Shown: piece by piece, positions 42,283-52,798 of the stretch
Position numbering within the stretch: the stretch's first letter is position 1
Layout: the number at the start of each line of letters is the position of its first letter
The notes under the pieces: generated by a model
Told to the model about the DNA's origin: nothing
The model's database searches: none
The model's input: only the letters and a program-made list of their open reading frames with translations
Origin: Viola odorata
Lineage: Eukaryota; Streptophyta; Magnoliopsida; Malpighiales; Violaceae
Assembly (NCBI GenBank): GCA_963691705.1
Contig: OY829538.1
Coordinates: 78,684,781-78,748,780, forward strand
Length of the DNA stretch: 64,000 nt
Direction: 5' to 3'
Made by a program: the position numbers and the translations under genes

Positions 42283-43430
42283 CTACAAATCAACCCACAC
42301 ACTCTTATTTGTCGCTTCACAAATGTATTGGAGATTAGCTTTGCTGTTGGTACTGCCCCACTGCACTGAATCCCACCATTCCTGTGGATAAATCCTGAAA
42401 CTCTGGAGGAAAAGCTGTGGAAGAGGGAACATTATCCTCTTTATTTTCGGACAATTAACCAGCTTGATTTGTAGTAGAGAATGACAAATGATTGCACCCT
42501 TGTATATGCTCCTCAGCGCTGGTAAATCCTCCAATTCCATTCTGATCAGGTTTGGAAGATTAATCCCTCCTACTTGCTCGTCTTCTTCGCCATCTCCTCT
42601 GTCTGCTGCGAATATCTCTTCCATGCCCCTGGAATTGTAGACATCAATTGCTTGTAGGTTTTGGAGTTAGGGAGCAAACTGAGAGGGAACAGTGTCTTCA
42701 ACTTCTTACAAACTTTTATTTTAATTGATTCAAGATTGGAAAGGGAATGGGTGGGAGCAGTGCTAATACTAACATCGTCCCCTTCACTCTCTTCCGTGGT
42801 AGTAGCAAATATCACCCCCATGGCATCGCAAACCTGACACGAATCTCTTGTAGATTTTGGAGGTTTGGCAGCAAATTGGAAGGAAACAGTCTCTTCACCC
42901 TATCACAACCCACCATATCAATTATCTTAAGATTAGATAGGAATGTTGTAGTAGTAACAATATCAACTTCTTCTATCACAAGGCCACATAAGTTCCTCAA
43001 CAAGCCAAGATCTAAATGTTGGAGTCTTTTCAGTGTATTGTATTCCAAAGACGACTGTGCAACCACCAAAATCTCTATTCCATCGCAACTCTCAAGGAGA
43101 AGATGAGTTGTATCTTCTATTGCCGAAATACTATCACATAACGAGCCTTTCAAATCACTGCATCCCCTAATAGACAGTGCTTGAATGTCAATGGGCAAAG
43201 CCACTGCGATGGAATCAGTGATGTCACTGCACTCTATTATCTTTACGTTCTTACTAACTCCCTCAAAGATATCGATTGATCTTCTCATAAACATTCTCTT
43301 CCCAACTTGAAAGGTGTAATCACTGAATTGTTGTGACTTCTTCCGAGACTCCATGTAATCCCTCCATTCTTTGAGATCGTCGAAACTGCAAGGCAAAGTT
43401 TCCAACATGCAACTTCCTCACTTCCCTTCC
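42283..43430 (-). pseudogene. LRR-region fragment of a BED-NLR-like gene (1)
   Basis: Read on the minus strand it matches the C-terminal 300 residues of the 27393-30218 NLR: VEGREVRKL, then MLETLPCSFDDLKEWRDYME, QALSIRGCSDLKGSLCD, NLKIIDMVGCDRVKRLFPSN, and finally SIYKGAIICHSLLQIKLVNC and the WWDSVQWG ending. A 2-base loss before MLETL, a shift at about 42820 (where AMPWG and DAMGVIF lie in different frames) and another at about 42625 break the frame. The BED, NB-ARC and first LRRs are absent. A block similar to PLSLLPN appears twice, so part of the LRR region was repeated. It is a dead fragment in the opposite orientation to the intact NLR. Confidence 0.8.
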
Positions 43431-43753
43431 TTCAACTGCTACTGATGTTTGAGTGTGCCCAATTTTATTTTATTATTTTAATTCTTAACGCGCGTATCAA
43501 TTTTTATTAATACTAGTATTATAATCAAATATAATTGGTTGGATGTATCAATTTTTTGGTATCGATATTCATGAGCCAATATACATTATTGGATTTAATA
43601 CATTAATTACCTGATCCATTTTAGAAAAAAACTCGATCCATTTAGAAAAACCAAAAGAAAAAAGAAAAAAATACTATAAATTAATACTAATAGATAGAGG
43701 TGTGCCCACTAAATTGGGATTGAACTCTCTAAAAAAAAGTTTAAACATGACCG
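43431..43753. other. AT-rich flank of the LRR fragment
   Basis: No gene is seen. 43463-43500 (TTTATTATTTTAATTCTTAA) recurs at 44444-44470 and 47199-47225, showing that flanks here are multiply duplicated. Confidence 0.4.
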
Positions 43754-43924
43754 ATGTTAGAGCAATCTAAACTGTTTAATAAAATTGGACGGATGATATT
43801 AAAAATTCAAGTAATTAATGAGTTGACCACTTGCTGAATTTTATTGACGGGTCAACTCATTAATGACTTGAATTTTTAATTTTATCCGTCCAATTTTATT
43901 GAACGGTTCAGATTTTTCTAATAT
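43754..43924. mobile_element. Foldback MITE (about 170 bp hairpin)
   Basis: Left arm 43754-43826 and right arm 43852-43924 are inverted copies (TTTAATAAAATTGGACGGAT pairs with ATCCGTCCAATTTTATTGAA; AATGAGTTGACC pairs with GGTCAACTCATT). They are separated by about 25 bp. The size and pairing fit a MITE. The superfamily cannot be fixed because the outer ends have drifted. Confidence 0.6.
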
Positions 43925-44961
43925 AATTGGTGATGATTAAGGGAAAATTAAAAGTTAACTATCGCAATTTCATTAATATACATGCATAACAAAGTCAGAG
44001 AAAATGAAAATTATGGGAACACCTTTTTTGCTAATAGAGGATGGGCCTTTTGGGCCTGAGCCCACCTTGTTAGGCACTTATGATGTGATGTTTTGGTCAT
44101 AGACTGGTGGTGTTGACGAATTGGAGCAGAGAGGACCGTAATCCAGTAGCGTAGTGGTGGGCGCCATATAATCCTATAAATAACGGAAATGGACAGAGTT
44201 GGAGAGACATGAATTAGAGATCAATTCTATCTTGTAATATGAACGGAGGAGATCTAAGAAAGATGAGTCAAACATCCCTTTTTTCAGCAACATCTATAGT
44301 TGGTCATGAGTCAAACGGACACCATGATACAATAAATTACCAACAAATGAATGCACACATTTCACATAATAAACACCCATGTGTGTAATCGGCAGCAGCT
44401 GATAGGACGACAATAACATATATTGTTGGGAAGTACGTATTTTATTTTATTATTTTAATTCTTAACGTGCGTATCAGTTTATATTATTACTACTAATCAA
44501 ATGTAATTGGCCAATGAAATGAGGTAGTTGGAGGTGCATTTTCATGGAATTGCTGAGAACCTCATTAGTTCCATCTACAAACCGACTCTTAAATTTTCAT
44601 TGTTTCATCAATTGAATTGCTGAGAAGCTCAGGTTTAAGGAAAAAGGAGAAGAAATAGTACAGTAGTATGCAATAAGAAAGAGGAGACGTCGTGGGACCC
44701 CCACAGTTTCTTAAATATTTTTTCCAGATAAGAAATAGATAAAAGTAATGAGACGTCGTGGGCCCCATACTTCCTGTAAATTACGGAAACATCCTGTCAA
44801 GATTAGCAGAGTTGAACAAACAAGCAAACAAGAACATATTTAGCTTAGATATACTACTAAGAAACATGGTGTCGTACCAGATGAGAGCTTAGTTTGTTAG
44901 GAAAGCTGGAGGCCGAAAGTTTAGCCACGGATGATCTAACCCTCTTGGAAAGTTGGTGTTA
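43925..44961 (+). repeat. Flank with an orphan promoter copy of the 48.1-kb membrane-protein gene
   Basis: 44694-44874 (GGGACCCCCACAG, then CATCCTGTCAAGATTAGC, AACAAACAAGCAAACAAG, ATACTACTAAGAAACATGGT) is nearly identical to the promoter and leader upstream of the genes at 48130-48675 (reversed) and 51560-51802. After the ATG at 44865-44867 the sequence departs at once and meets a stop after nine codons, so the coding part is missing. 44425-44530 is similar to 47180-47250. No gene is supported in 43925-44690. Confidence 0.6.
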
Positions 44962-45102
44962 ATGATGGACGGAAAGGATGATGAAGCGAAGATGAAATTG
45001 CGGAAATGGACGAGTGAATATTTGATGGAAAAGATACGGGAAAGTAACTTGTTCATTAAGACAAACCCTCCTAAATTAAGTCTAGGCAACCTTGCCGATT
45101 AG
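44962..45102 (+). CDS. Short coding-like ORF of unknown origin
   Basis: 46 codons, beginning MMDGKDDEAKMKLRKWTSEY and ending KTNPPKLSLGNLAD. The high content of Lys, Glu and Asp and the lack of low-complexity sequence make it look like a piece of a real protein. It lies directly downstream of the orphan promoter copy at 44694-44874. I do not recognise a family. It is most likely a fragment. Confidence 0.2.
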   Translation: MMDGKDDEAKMKLRKWTSEYLMEKIRESNLFIKTNPPKLSLGNLAD

Positions 45103-45271
45103 CTACAAGGATCTCTTTCTAAGATCCACCCTCTCAATGGATATTATTAGCTATAAAAATAAAACTACAGAGTTGACATTACAAATTTTTAAATTATTGG
45201 GGGTTAAGTGGAACATTTCATAAATTATAAGGTTTTTTATGTAATTTTTAATTTTTTTCGTTAATGATATA

Positions 45272-45504
45272 CTCCCTCCGTCCATAAATAACTGTCGCTT
45301 TGACTTTGGGCACGTATTTTAAGGAGGTTGGATGACTTACTATTTGAGACAATTTTGCCCCGAATTTTTTCTCGGACGTACGTTAAGGATTAATGTACGT
45401 TCGAAAAAAAGTACGGAATTTTTTGGGGTCAAATAGTGAGTCATCCGACCTCCTTAAAATGCGTGCCCAAAGTCAAAGCGTCCATTAAAAATGGACGGAG
45501 GAAG
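45272..45504. mobile_element. Stowaway-like MITE, complete (233 bp)
   Basis: Starts CTCCCTCCGTCCATAAATAA and ends with the inverted word GGACGGAGGAAG. TA dinucleotides at 45270-45271 and 45505-45506 are the target duplication. The whole element is close to a palindrome. Confidence 0.85.
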
Positions 45505-45585
45505 TAATATATAACCATTTTTTAATTAAAAAAGCATTACCATAGGTCAGACTTCAGAGATTCCAATAGCCAGGTACACAGCTCA

Positions 45586-46310
45586 CTATAAGTAGTTGTG
45601 GAACACACAGAAGGGCAGAAAGATGTTGGCAGCATTTGAACGGGACGACCACTCCAGTGATTCCCACCAGTCTCTTGGATATGCCTGTATCTTTTCAAGG
45701 GATTGCTGGTTAAGAGATAGGGGCATCTTCTTCAGCTTCAAGCAAACAATCAAATGGATTTCTTGCAGAGAGTCACAGATTAATGTCTCACTGCAAATGC
45801 TCTTCAGCTCTGGTAAGTCCTTCAATACCAGACGCCATAACTTTGGAAGTCTGGCTTTACTATTGATGGTGTTGTTACTGTCTTGTACTGCATCGCCCTC
45901 TCCTGTTGCCATTACCTCCTCCATTTTCTCACAATCATCAATTCTAATCTCTTCCAGGTTTTGAAGGTCTCTCAGCAAGACGTGAGGAAACAACTTTGTA
46001 ATGCTGGGGCACCTGTATATCTTAAATGTTTTAAGACACGAGAAGGTGCTTCTAAATGCCGGTGGTTCTGGACCAACTCCTGCTCCGATGAGGAAACTCA
46101 AATTCTCTAAATCGAAGATAAAGAGAATGTTGATGCTTTCAAGCACATTCATTAGGAGAGCAAGACGATAAAAGTAAACACTCCATCCTGCCACAGCTTC
46201 CAATGTTCAAAAGCTTCAGTTCATATGCATTTTTAAATGATGATAGACTGCATAAGCTTCTTGCATCCTGGCTGCTCACAATTCTCAGCTCCTCAGTGCA
46301 TTTTTTGAAT
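45586..46310 (-). pseudogene. LRR-region fragment of an NLR gene (2)
   Basis: On the minus strand the first part (46310-46195) reads ELRIVSSQDARSLCSLSSFK and NAYELKLLNIGSCGRMECLL; then the frame shifts and 46150-45586 continues with ESINILFIFDLENLSFLIGA, LKTFKIYRCPSITKLFPHVL, LRDLQNLEEIRIDDCEKMEE and the closing RDWWESLEWSSRSNAANIF. This is the last LRR part of a CC- or BED-NLR of the RPS2-like type. It is related to, but clearly diverged from, both 27393-30218 and 42283-43430. N-terminal domains are absent. Confidence 0.75.
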
Positions 46311-46923
46311 TACCAGATCTCTGCTGATATTCCCATTGTAAACCGAAACTTGTCTATCTAGACATACATTGTGTTTCTGTTGTTTCCCTATTGTAAGATT
46401 GTATATGGATTGAGAGAGAATAAAAGAATAAGGAGGTTGATTTAGAGTTTAAGTTGTCGTTGTAAATGATTAAAAATGGACTGGGCCAATTTGGCCATAA
46501 AATTACAATTTTAGCTTATGATATTTTCGTAAATAATGTAATAGTCTATGAATACAATAGTCATAAAATGTCTCGATATTTTCAAACCAATCATTATTTT
46601 AATATGTATAAAAATATTCAGAACAGGAGGAAATAACATCTATCATCAAACTTATTACGACCACCCCAGCTGTACTTCTCGTAACATCCCTTTTTTCAGC
46701 AACATCTATAGTTCGTCAGGAGTCAAACAGCAAAATATACAGTTTATTAATAATTTATTACCGATTTGTGATTAGTGATACAGACCGATGTTGAAATGCA
46801 TACCCTCTTTTGTTCTGTTTCTCATTTACTATGTCCAAAAAAAATTCTCCTCAAAGACATCAACAAAACTCCACGCATCTTTGCTCTTACACGAAAAAAG
46901 AAAAGAAAAAAACTCTTTTAATA
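46311..46923. other. Intergenic, no gene seen
   Basis: 46683-46735 (CATCCCTTTTTTCAGCAACA, then ATCTATAGTT) is a copy of 44273-44320. Otherwise AT-rich. Confidence 0.4.
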
Positions 46924-47156
46924 CTCCCTCCATATTTTAAAGAATGATATTTACTGTTCCGGCGCGCATTTCAATACGGTCGGATAATTCACTATATGAT
47001 CCCAAAAAATTTCTTGTTTTTTTTCGAGCGTACGTTGATCCTTAACGTACTTCCGAGAAAAAATTATGAGCAAAATTATCTTAAATAGTGAGTCATTCGA
47101 CTACATTGAAATACGTGTCAGAATATTAAAAGTCATTTTTTTGTGAATGGAGGGAG
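46924..47156. mobile_element. Stowaway-like MITE, complete (233 bp)
   Basis: Starts CTCCCTCCATATTTTAAAGA and ends GTGAATGGAGGGAG, flanked by TA (46922-46923 and 47157-47158). It has the same length as the element at 45272-45504 and shares the internal words GAGCGTACGTT and AATAGTGAGTCAT, so the two are family members. Confidence 0.85.
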
Positions 47157-47158
47157 TA

Positions 47159-48129
47159 TCAAACATAATTTATAACCAATGTTGGGAAGTAGAGTATTTT
47201 ATTTTATTATTTTAATTCTTAAGGTGCGTGCAGTTGGAGGTGCATTTTCATGGAAGATTGATCTCACACACACAGACACAGAAAGAAAACTAGTAGACAT
47301 TAGGGACCCCCATAATTACGTCGAGGACCCCTTCATTTTTAAGCACGGCGCCATGCTTCAAAGTTCATGCCATGATGCCAGCCCAGTAAGATATTGGAAA
47401 TTTTGACTTTGCTATTATTTTCTTTTTTGCTTTCTTAATCCAATAATAACCCAAAAAAGAAAGAGAGAAACTTTCAAATAAAGGAATTATATACGTGTAA
47501 CAATAAATTGAGTTAGACACCAATATGGGAGTATCAATGAGTCAATATGTGTAGATAGAACTTACTTTTCAAAATTTAAAATTCAAAACAGCTCAAATTT
47601 TATAAGCTGATTTGAGCCTAAAGAATACACTTCAACTCAATTTGGCTGAACCCTCTGGCCCACAACAACTCCAAACTAGAACCATTTAACAACTTATTTC
47701 AATCTGGCGTCGTGGGAGTGGGACCCCCACACTTCTTGGTCCCCATACTTCCAATAAATTAAAATGCTGATGCGGTATAAATTAACATGGTCATCGCGGA
47801 AGCCACTTACGCCCGTTTACTTTCAGCTGTTTTTTTTCTTCTTCTATTTTCAAAAATATTTCTGATTTTAAAAAATATTAGAAAATTATGGATGCCTACA
47901 GATATATGTTTTTTTGCAGCTTTTAATTAAATAACATACAAGAAAGGAAGAACAACAGATTGGTATACTACATATGCATTGTTTTGTCTACCGGTAGCAG
48001 AGTTAAATTACCACTCGAGTTTCGAGCTTGAGTTTCAGTTTCGCCTATAAGAGAAAGGAATACATGATATATTACAACAGGAGAAGAGAAAACAACTAAG
48101 AAATAAAAGCAGGACGATGAAAAACATCA
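47159..48129. other. Intergenic and 3' flank of the membrane-protein gene
   Basis: 47180-47250 copies 44425-44550. 47880-48015 is the 3' flank of the gene at 48130-48675 and recurs, inverted, at 51790-51925. No further gene is supported. Confidence 0.45.
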
Positions 48130-48675
48130 TCAAACTGCTTCATCTGCTGCTGCTGATGATGAATTGGGTGGGTCGGGGACGGTACTGTTTGATCCTTGAA
48201 TTGCGCGCTGATGATCTGCAGGTGGAGGGGGGTGCGGCATGAAGGAAACGTTGCATCCGGGAAGAGTCTGAAGGCGTCGGAGGAGGGATAGAAACGGGTG
48301 GGCGAGTGGAAAAGTGAGGATGATGAGGAGGAAGAGTATGGAGAAGATTTGGGGGGGAAAGATGAGGGCGGCAATGATAACAATGGCGAGACGGGAAGAG
48401 AAGTGGCCAAATCGTAAGTGGAGTGGGGATGGTGAGAGGTGGATTTCGATAGAAGTGGTGACGAACAAAATAAAAGAGATGGAGATGGCAATAAACAATA
48501 AAGCTGAGGTGAGGATTGGGTAGCGAGGTACATTCTGGAAAAGCAGGAAAACACTAGCAGTAGGAGAAGCAGGAGAATGGTTTTGATTTTGAGGTTGAGG
48601 TTGAGGTTGGAAGACTAACAGTAGCAGGACAATGAAGGGTACGAAGATAAATCTCACGTCTACAGCCATCTCCAT
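48130..48675 (-). CDS. Unknown small membrane protein, intact family member
   Basis: 181 residues from ATG 48675 (a second ATG two codons later is equally possible). Residues 8-23 (RFIFVPFIVLLLLVF) are a signal anchor or cleavable signal. A QPQPQPQNQNH linker follows, then a hydrophobic segment at about 52-73 (ILTSALLFIAISISFILFVT) and a long hydrophobic stretch at about 93-122 (LAIVIIAALIFPPQIFSILF and LLIILTFPLA), which could be one or two helices. The tail is Pro/Ser/Ala-rich and polar. No known domain is recognised. Upstream in-frame codons start only with GTG and belong to the leader, which is shared with 44694-44874 and 51452-51559. A truncated copy (51560-51802) and a decayed copy (61490-61883) exist. 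The membrane location is well supported; the function is not known. Confidence 0.6.
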   Translation of the reverse strand: MEMAVDVRFIFVPFIVLLLLVFQPQPQPQNQNHSPASPTASVFLLFQNVPRYPILTSALLFIAISISFILFVTTSIEIHLSPSPLHLRFGHFSSRLAIVIIAALIFPPQIFSILFLLIILTFPLAHPFLSLLRRLQTLPGCNVSFMPHPPPPADHQRAIQGSNSTVPDPPNSSSAAADEAV

Positions 48676-48880
48676 GTTTCTTAGTAGTATATCTAAGCTA
48701 AATCTGTGCTTGTTTTCTTGTTTGTTCAACTCTGCTAATCTTGATCGGATGTTTCCGTAATTTAGAGGAAGTATGGGGCCCACGACTTCTTCATTACTTT
48801 TATCTATTTCTTATTTGGAAAAAATATTTAAGAAATTGTGGGATCCCACGATGTCGTGCGTGTGTTGATTTTGATTTTGA
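48676..48880 (-). promoter_or_regulatory. Leader and promoter shared by the membrane-protein family
   Basis: The segment (on the minus strand CACGACATCGTGGGATCC, then GTGGGCCCCATACTTCC, CATCCGATCAAGATTAGCAG and TTAGCTTAGATATACTACTA) is present three times in the window (also 44694-44874 and 51400-51559). The GTGGGCCCCA and GTGGGATCCCAC words are short GC-rich palindromes. Confidence 0.5.
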
Positions 48881-49100
48881 GGTTGGAAGCAGGACAATGC
48901 ACGGTATGAACATAACTCTCATGGCTAAGTATATATAAAGGTCCAACATCAACAATTCCCTTAAAGTTGGTGATTAATACATGAATGCCATTTTCAGAAT
49001 AGTTAAATTAAATTATTAATAGTGTTTGGGCCAATGTTGGATTACAAAATTGAAGACTCTCTCCTCCACGTTTCGATGGGAAAAGAGAGGAAAGTGGTTA
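48881..49100. other. Intergenic, no gene seen
   Basis: AT-rich sequence between the membrane-protein promoter and the next MITE. 48866-48925 repeats part of the coding sequence (GATTTTGAGGTTGGAAG) and leader of the neighbouring gene, a small partial duplication. Confidence 0.4.
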
Positions 49101-49339
49101 CTCCTCTGAAATTTTTTAACTATCTTTAAAATAATAAATTTTGATTTTATTTTATTTCAAATTATTTCATTTTTACTCCTAATTTTTACTCAAATTACCA
49201 CACCATCATGAAATTGGGTTGATGTATAATTTTTTTTTGTCATTTGCACAAAATATATACTTCGGAAAAGATAAAATGACAAGTATTATGAACAGTAAGA
49301 ATTCGTAGAAAAACGACAGTTAAAAAATTCCAGAGGAAG
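49101..49339. mobile_element. Stowaway-like MITE (239 bp)
   Basis: Begins CTCCTCTGAAATTTTTTAAC and ends GTTAAAAAATTCCAGAGGAAG, flanked by TA at 49099-49100 and 49340-49341. Confidence 0.8.
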
Positions 49340-49341
49340 TA

Positions 49342-49976
49342 TTAAGTACTCTATATAGTTGGCAATACTCTATATATATAGTTGGAACTACAAATCTTAA
49401 TTAATAAGTTTTTTCCCTAAAATATAATATTTTGTTTAATTTGACCCCTAAAATATAAGTTAGTAAAATTAAATTTATTTAATTTAGTTTATAAAGTATA
49501 ATATTTAATTTAATTTGGTTCATAAAGAATATGATTATTTTGTTTAACTAATTGGTCATTTGACACGTGGCATGTAATTTACATCATCACCCTAAATCGG
49601 TGTAAAATATTAAAATGACTAAATTAAACAAAGTGTAATACTTTAGAGACCAGATTATAAATTAAATAAATTTATACTTTAGGGATTAAATTAAATAAAA
49701 TGTTATATTTAAGGGATCAAAAATATATCTATAATTTAAGTTATTAGATAGTTATATTATTGTAGGTAGATAAATCTTAACCGATTATTAATTTGAGATA
49801 TTGAAAACATTGAAGAAAGGAATATTATGCATTTGATTTGCTCCTTAACTTATGAGAATTATTAGGTACATATAGTGTAAGTAGCTTTACGTTCATCTAT
49901 TCACATAATACATATGACAACACTTAATTAATTTTTTAAAAACTAAAAATATATCTATATTTATTGATTTATATTA
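49342..49976. other. Intergenic, no gene seen
   Basis: AT-rich. 49440-49700 has inverted words around ACACGTGGCATGTAATTT (TTTAATTTAATTTGGT, AATTAAACAAAGTG), probably a decayed MITE without clear ends. Confidence 0.35.
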
Positions 49977-50247
49977 TTCCGTCTCAGTCTTATTAATTGT
50001 CGTTGTTAGCATAGTAGTAAAATTTAAAACAATGATGTTTGATTTAATTTTATTCCACATTGTTTTATTTTTATCCTAATTTTTACTCAAATTACCACAC
50101 CATCATTAAATTGAGTTGACGCAGAAGGGTTAATTTATCATTTCCATAAAATATATGTTTCGGAAAAAATAAAATGACAAGAGGAGATAGATCAGAAAAT
50201 TCGTAAAAAAACACAAAAAAACGACAATTAATAAAACTGGGAGGGAG
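49977..50247. mobile_element. Stowaway-like MITE (271 bp)
   Basis: Starts TTCCGTCTCAGTCTTATTAA and ends TTAATAAAACTGGGAGGGAG, flanked by TA at 49975-49976 and 50248-50249. Its interior (TTACTCAAATTACCACACCA, ATGACAAG) is shared with the 49101-49339 element. Confidence 0.75.
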
Positions 50248-50249
50248 TA

Positions 50250-50697
50250 ATAACTACGAATTAATGAACATAAAACTATATACATATCTAATGATTTCTG
50301 CTAACGTAACCCCATAGACAGTTAGTTCCAAACTCATTTCATCCCATGCAGCCAGACAAACTGTTTGACCGGCCGGAGGGGAGCTGACCTTTTCAAACAA
50401 ACGGCATTAAAAGCCCGCCGCGTTCGTTAACCATAGTGATCACACGCAAAACCAGTACGAAGATCATCATCCATAACAAGAAAACAAGAATATCTTTAGA
50501 TGAAAAGCAACCAAATACTTACTAACTACATTTTTGACCCAAACCAAAATCTGCTTTATTTGGATTGATTCATTCCGATGGTCGAGTGGCGAATTGAAGC
50601 AATAGTTAGTGTACGTATGTCTTGTTTTTGTTACTGCCGGATTCTATTTGAGTCACAAGTATTCAATTATCATCGATTCCTTCAAGAATAAAAAATA
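50250..50697. other. Intergenic, no gene seen
   Basis: No coding potential recognised. A GC-richer part at 50365-50425 has no clear origin. Confidence 0.35.
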
Positions 50698-50797
50698 CTC
50701 GCTCCATTTCTAATTAAATGACTTTCTGAAATAGTAACATTTAGTAAAGCAAACACTAAAAAGTCAAGTAAAGTATACAGTAACTTTCAGGAGGGAG
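50698..50797. mobile_element. Short Stowaway-like MITE (100 bp)
   Basis: CTCGCTCCATTTCTAATTAA at the left and GGAGGGAG at the right, with flanking TA (50696-50697 and 50798-50799). Confidence 0.6.
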
Positions 50798-50858
50798 TAC
50801 TTTTTATCAAGATTAATTTTGTTCGAGTAATTTTTAAAAAAGGTAGTTATGTGATTGT

Positions 50859-51370
50859 TAGCGGTGAACAAAACCCGGGCCGGCCCGAAAACCGCTGCTT
50901 TTTGACCCGGCCCGGGCTGACCCGTTTTTTTTTTTTGGCCCGGCTCGGACCGGCCCGGAATTTTCCGAGCCGGTCCGGGCCTCCAACTGCTCAAACCCGG
51001 GAACCGACCCGGAGGACAGGAAAAATATATAAATATATAAATATATATATATGTACTATAATATCAAAGTTTCCATTTGATTTGATGGTTACCTCCTCAT
51101 TAATCATTTTAAAGGGGAGAGGTTCAAATCCTCTTAGCTACTACTTTCTATTTTCTTTCATTTTTCCTTCTAAACATGTAAAAAAAAAAAAAAAAATAAG
51201 AAGAAGAAGAAGCCGGGTCAGACCCGAAACCGACCCGGCAAAATTTGAACCGGCCTGGCCCGTTAATGTCCGGGCCGGTCCGAGCCAATCCAAAGGGAAG
51301 CCCGGAAATTTCCTGGCCGGTCCGGGTCTAGGTTAAAACCCGGGCCAAACCGGCCCGTGTACACCCCCTA
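50859..51370. mobile_element. hAT-like MITE with 8-bp TSD (512 bp)
   Basis: The left end TAGCGGTGAACAAAACCCGG and the right end, read inward, TAGGGGGTGTACACGGGCCG are matching hAT terminal repeats. GTGATTGT flanks both sides (50851-50858 and 51371-51378). GC-rich ends (GGCCCGG, CCGGGCC) enclose an AT-rich middle that contains a tRNA-like word GGTTCAAATCC at 51121 and an (A)n(GAA)n tract (51180-51213). Confidence 0.85.
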
Positions 51371-51559
51371 GTGATTGTTATGTTTTCCAGGAATTGCTGA
51401 GAAATATTTTTTCCAAATAAGAAATACATAAAATAAAAGTAATGCGACGTCGTGGGCCCCATACTTCCTATAAATTGCGGAAACATCCTGTCAAGATTAG
51501 CGGAGTTGAACAAACAAGCAAACAAGCACAGATTTAGCTTAGATATACTACTAAGAAAC

Positions 51560-51802
51560 ATGGTGATGGCGGTAGACATCAGATTTATCTTCGTACCCTT
51601 CATTGTCCTGCTGCTGTTAGTCTTCCAACCTCAACCTCAAAATCAAAACCATTCTCCGGCTTCTCCTACTGCTAGTGTTTTCCTGCTTTTCCAGAATGTA
51701 CCTCGCTACCCAATCCTCACCTCATCTTTCTTGTTTATTGTCATCTCCATCTCTTTTATTTTGTTCGTCACCACTCCTATCGAAAGCTCGAAACTCGATT
51801 AG
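51560..51802 (+). CDS. Truncated copy of the small membrane protein
   Basis: 80 residues, starting MVMAVDIRFIFVPFIVLLLL and nearly identical to the first 79 residues of the 48130-48675 protein up to FILFVTTPIE. There the sequence jumps: about 430 bp, comprising the third hydrophobic region, the tail and the start of the 3' UTR, are deleted, with AA shared at the break. The frame ends four codons later (SSKLD then TAG). The leader and 3' flank are those of the full gene in inverted orientation. The product would have two hydrophobic segments. It is open and has its promoter, so a short protein could be made, but it is best viewed as a deletion derivative. Confidence 0.5.
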   Translation: MVMAVDIRFIFVPFIVLLLLVFQPQPQNQNHSPASPTASVFLLFQNVPRYPILTSSFLFIVISISFILFVTTPIESSKLD

Positions 51803-51959
51803 TAATTTAACTTTGGTACCGGTAGACAAACCAATGTGTAAGTAGTATACCAATCTGTTGTTCTTCCTTTCTTGTATGTTATTTAATTAAAAGCTGCAAA
51901 AAACATATATCTGTACGCATCCATAATTGAAATACATATGAAATTCATACTAATAGAAC

Positions 51960-52798
51960 TCACAATATTTGAATTTCTTCTACTGGATTACTGAAGTCTT
52001 TATTAACAAGCAGACACTACCACCGAATCATCACCAGCTCAAAACAATAATAAAAGTTTGCAGATGAAATCAAAATCATCATTTGGGTGCCTCAAACAAG
52101 CATTAATTAAACCTCAGGATGATTGTCGATGGAAGCTCAATGGATGGCTAACTACAATCATGGCTGTAGACAGACTGAGGAGGACTCAAGAAGTACTACT
52201 CTACATGTGGCTATTGATCACATAATTTAGCAGCAGAGAGTGTGGATAGGATGAATATTCAAGTTCTATATAGCAAAAGCTGTGAAGTATAAGAGCTTAG
52301 ACAAATTAATGAGATAACAATTTCATCATAGACAGGGAAGTCGAACATGATAGTCTGATTTGATAGATACGCAACCCTTCCTTGTATACACGAATCTTAC
52401 TACTCTCACATAGAATCTCCCTTATCAAACTATTATTCAAACAATACTGCTAACAATTTCATCATTCCAATCTCATAGTAACTTTGATTAATTCAAATGA
52501 CAATGTTAACTCATTTTTTACCTTCTAACTAACAGAGTGTTTTTTTTTTTAATTTTTTAATCACTAAAAAGAAAAGTTAAGATTGTAATTTTGTCAGTAA
52601 ACTATAGAGTTTTTTTCTTTTGTAATTTACTCTTAAAAATTTAACATGGTACGTTTAAAATTATTTTTTTCTGTTGTCAATTAGATTGGTTTGTGTTGAC
52701 TTGTGTAGTAATCTCCCGCCTAAGAGTAGTGGGACCGGATGTACGTACCGGTAGTGGGACCCGCATAATTTCACCTGAAACTGGATTATTATACTGTA
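51960..52798. other. Intergenic, no gene supported
   Basis: 52230-52260 shares words with 41805-41835. 52540-52680 is AT-rich. No coding sequence is seen. Confidence 0.4.

Noticed and set aside
48676..48783. 36-residue N-terminal extension of the membrane protein (also 51452-51559)
   Set aside because: Starts with GTG in the shared leader; although the two copies are similar there, the similarity extends equally upstream of the frame, so it is leader DNA.
51117..51135. GGTTCAAATCC as a tRNA gene B box
   Set aside because: No acceptor stem or A box at proper distance can be folded; it lies inside a hAT-like MITE.
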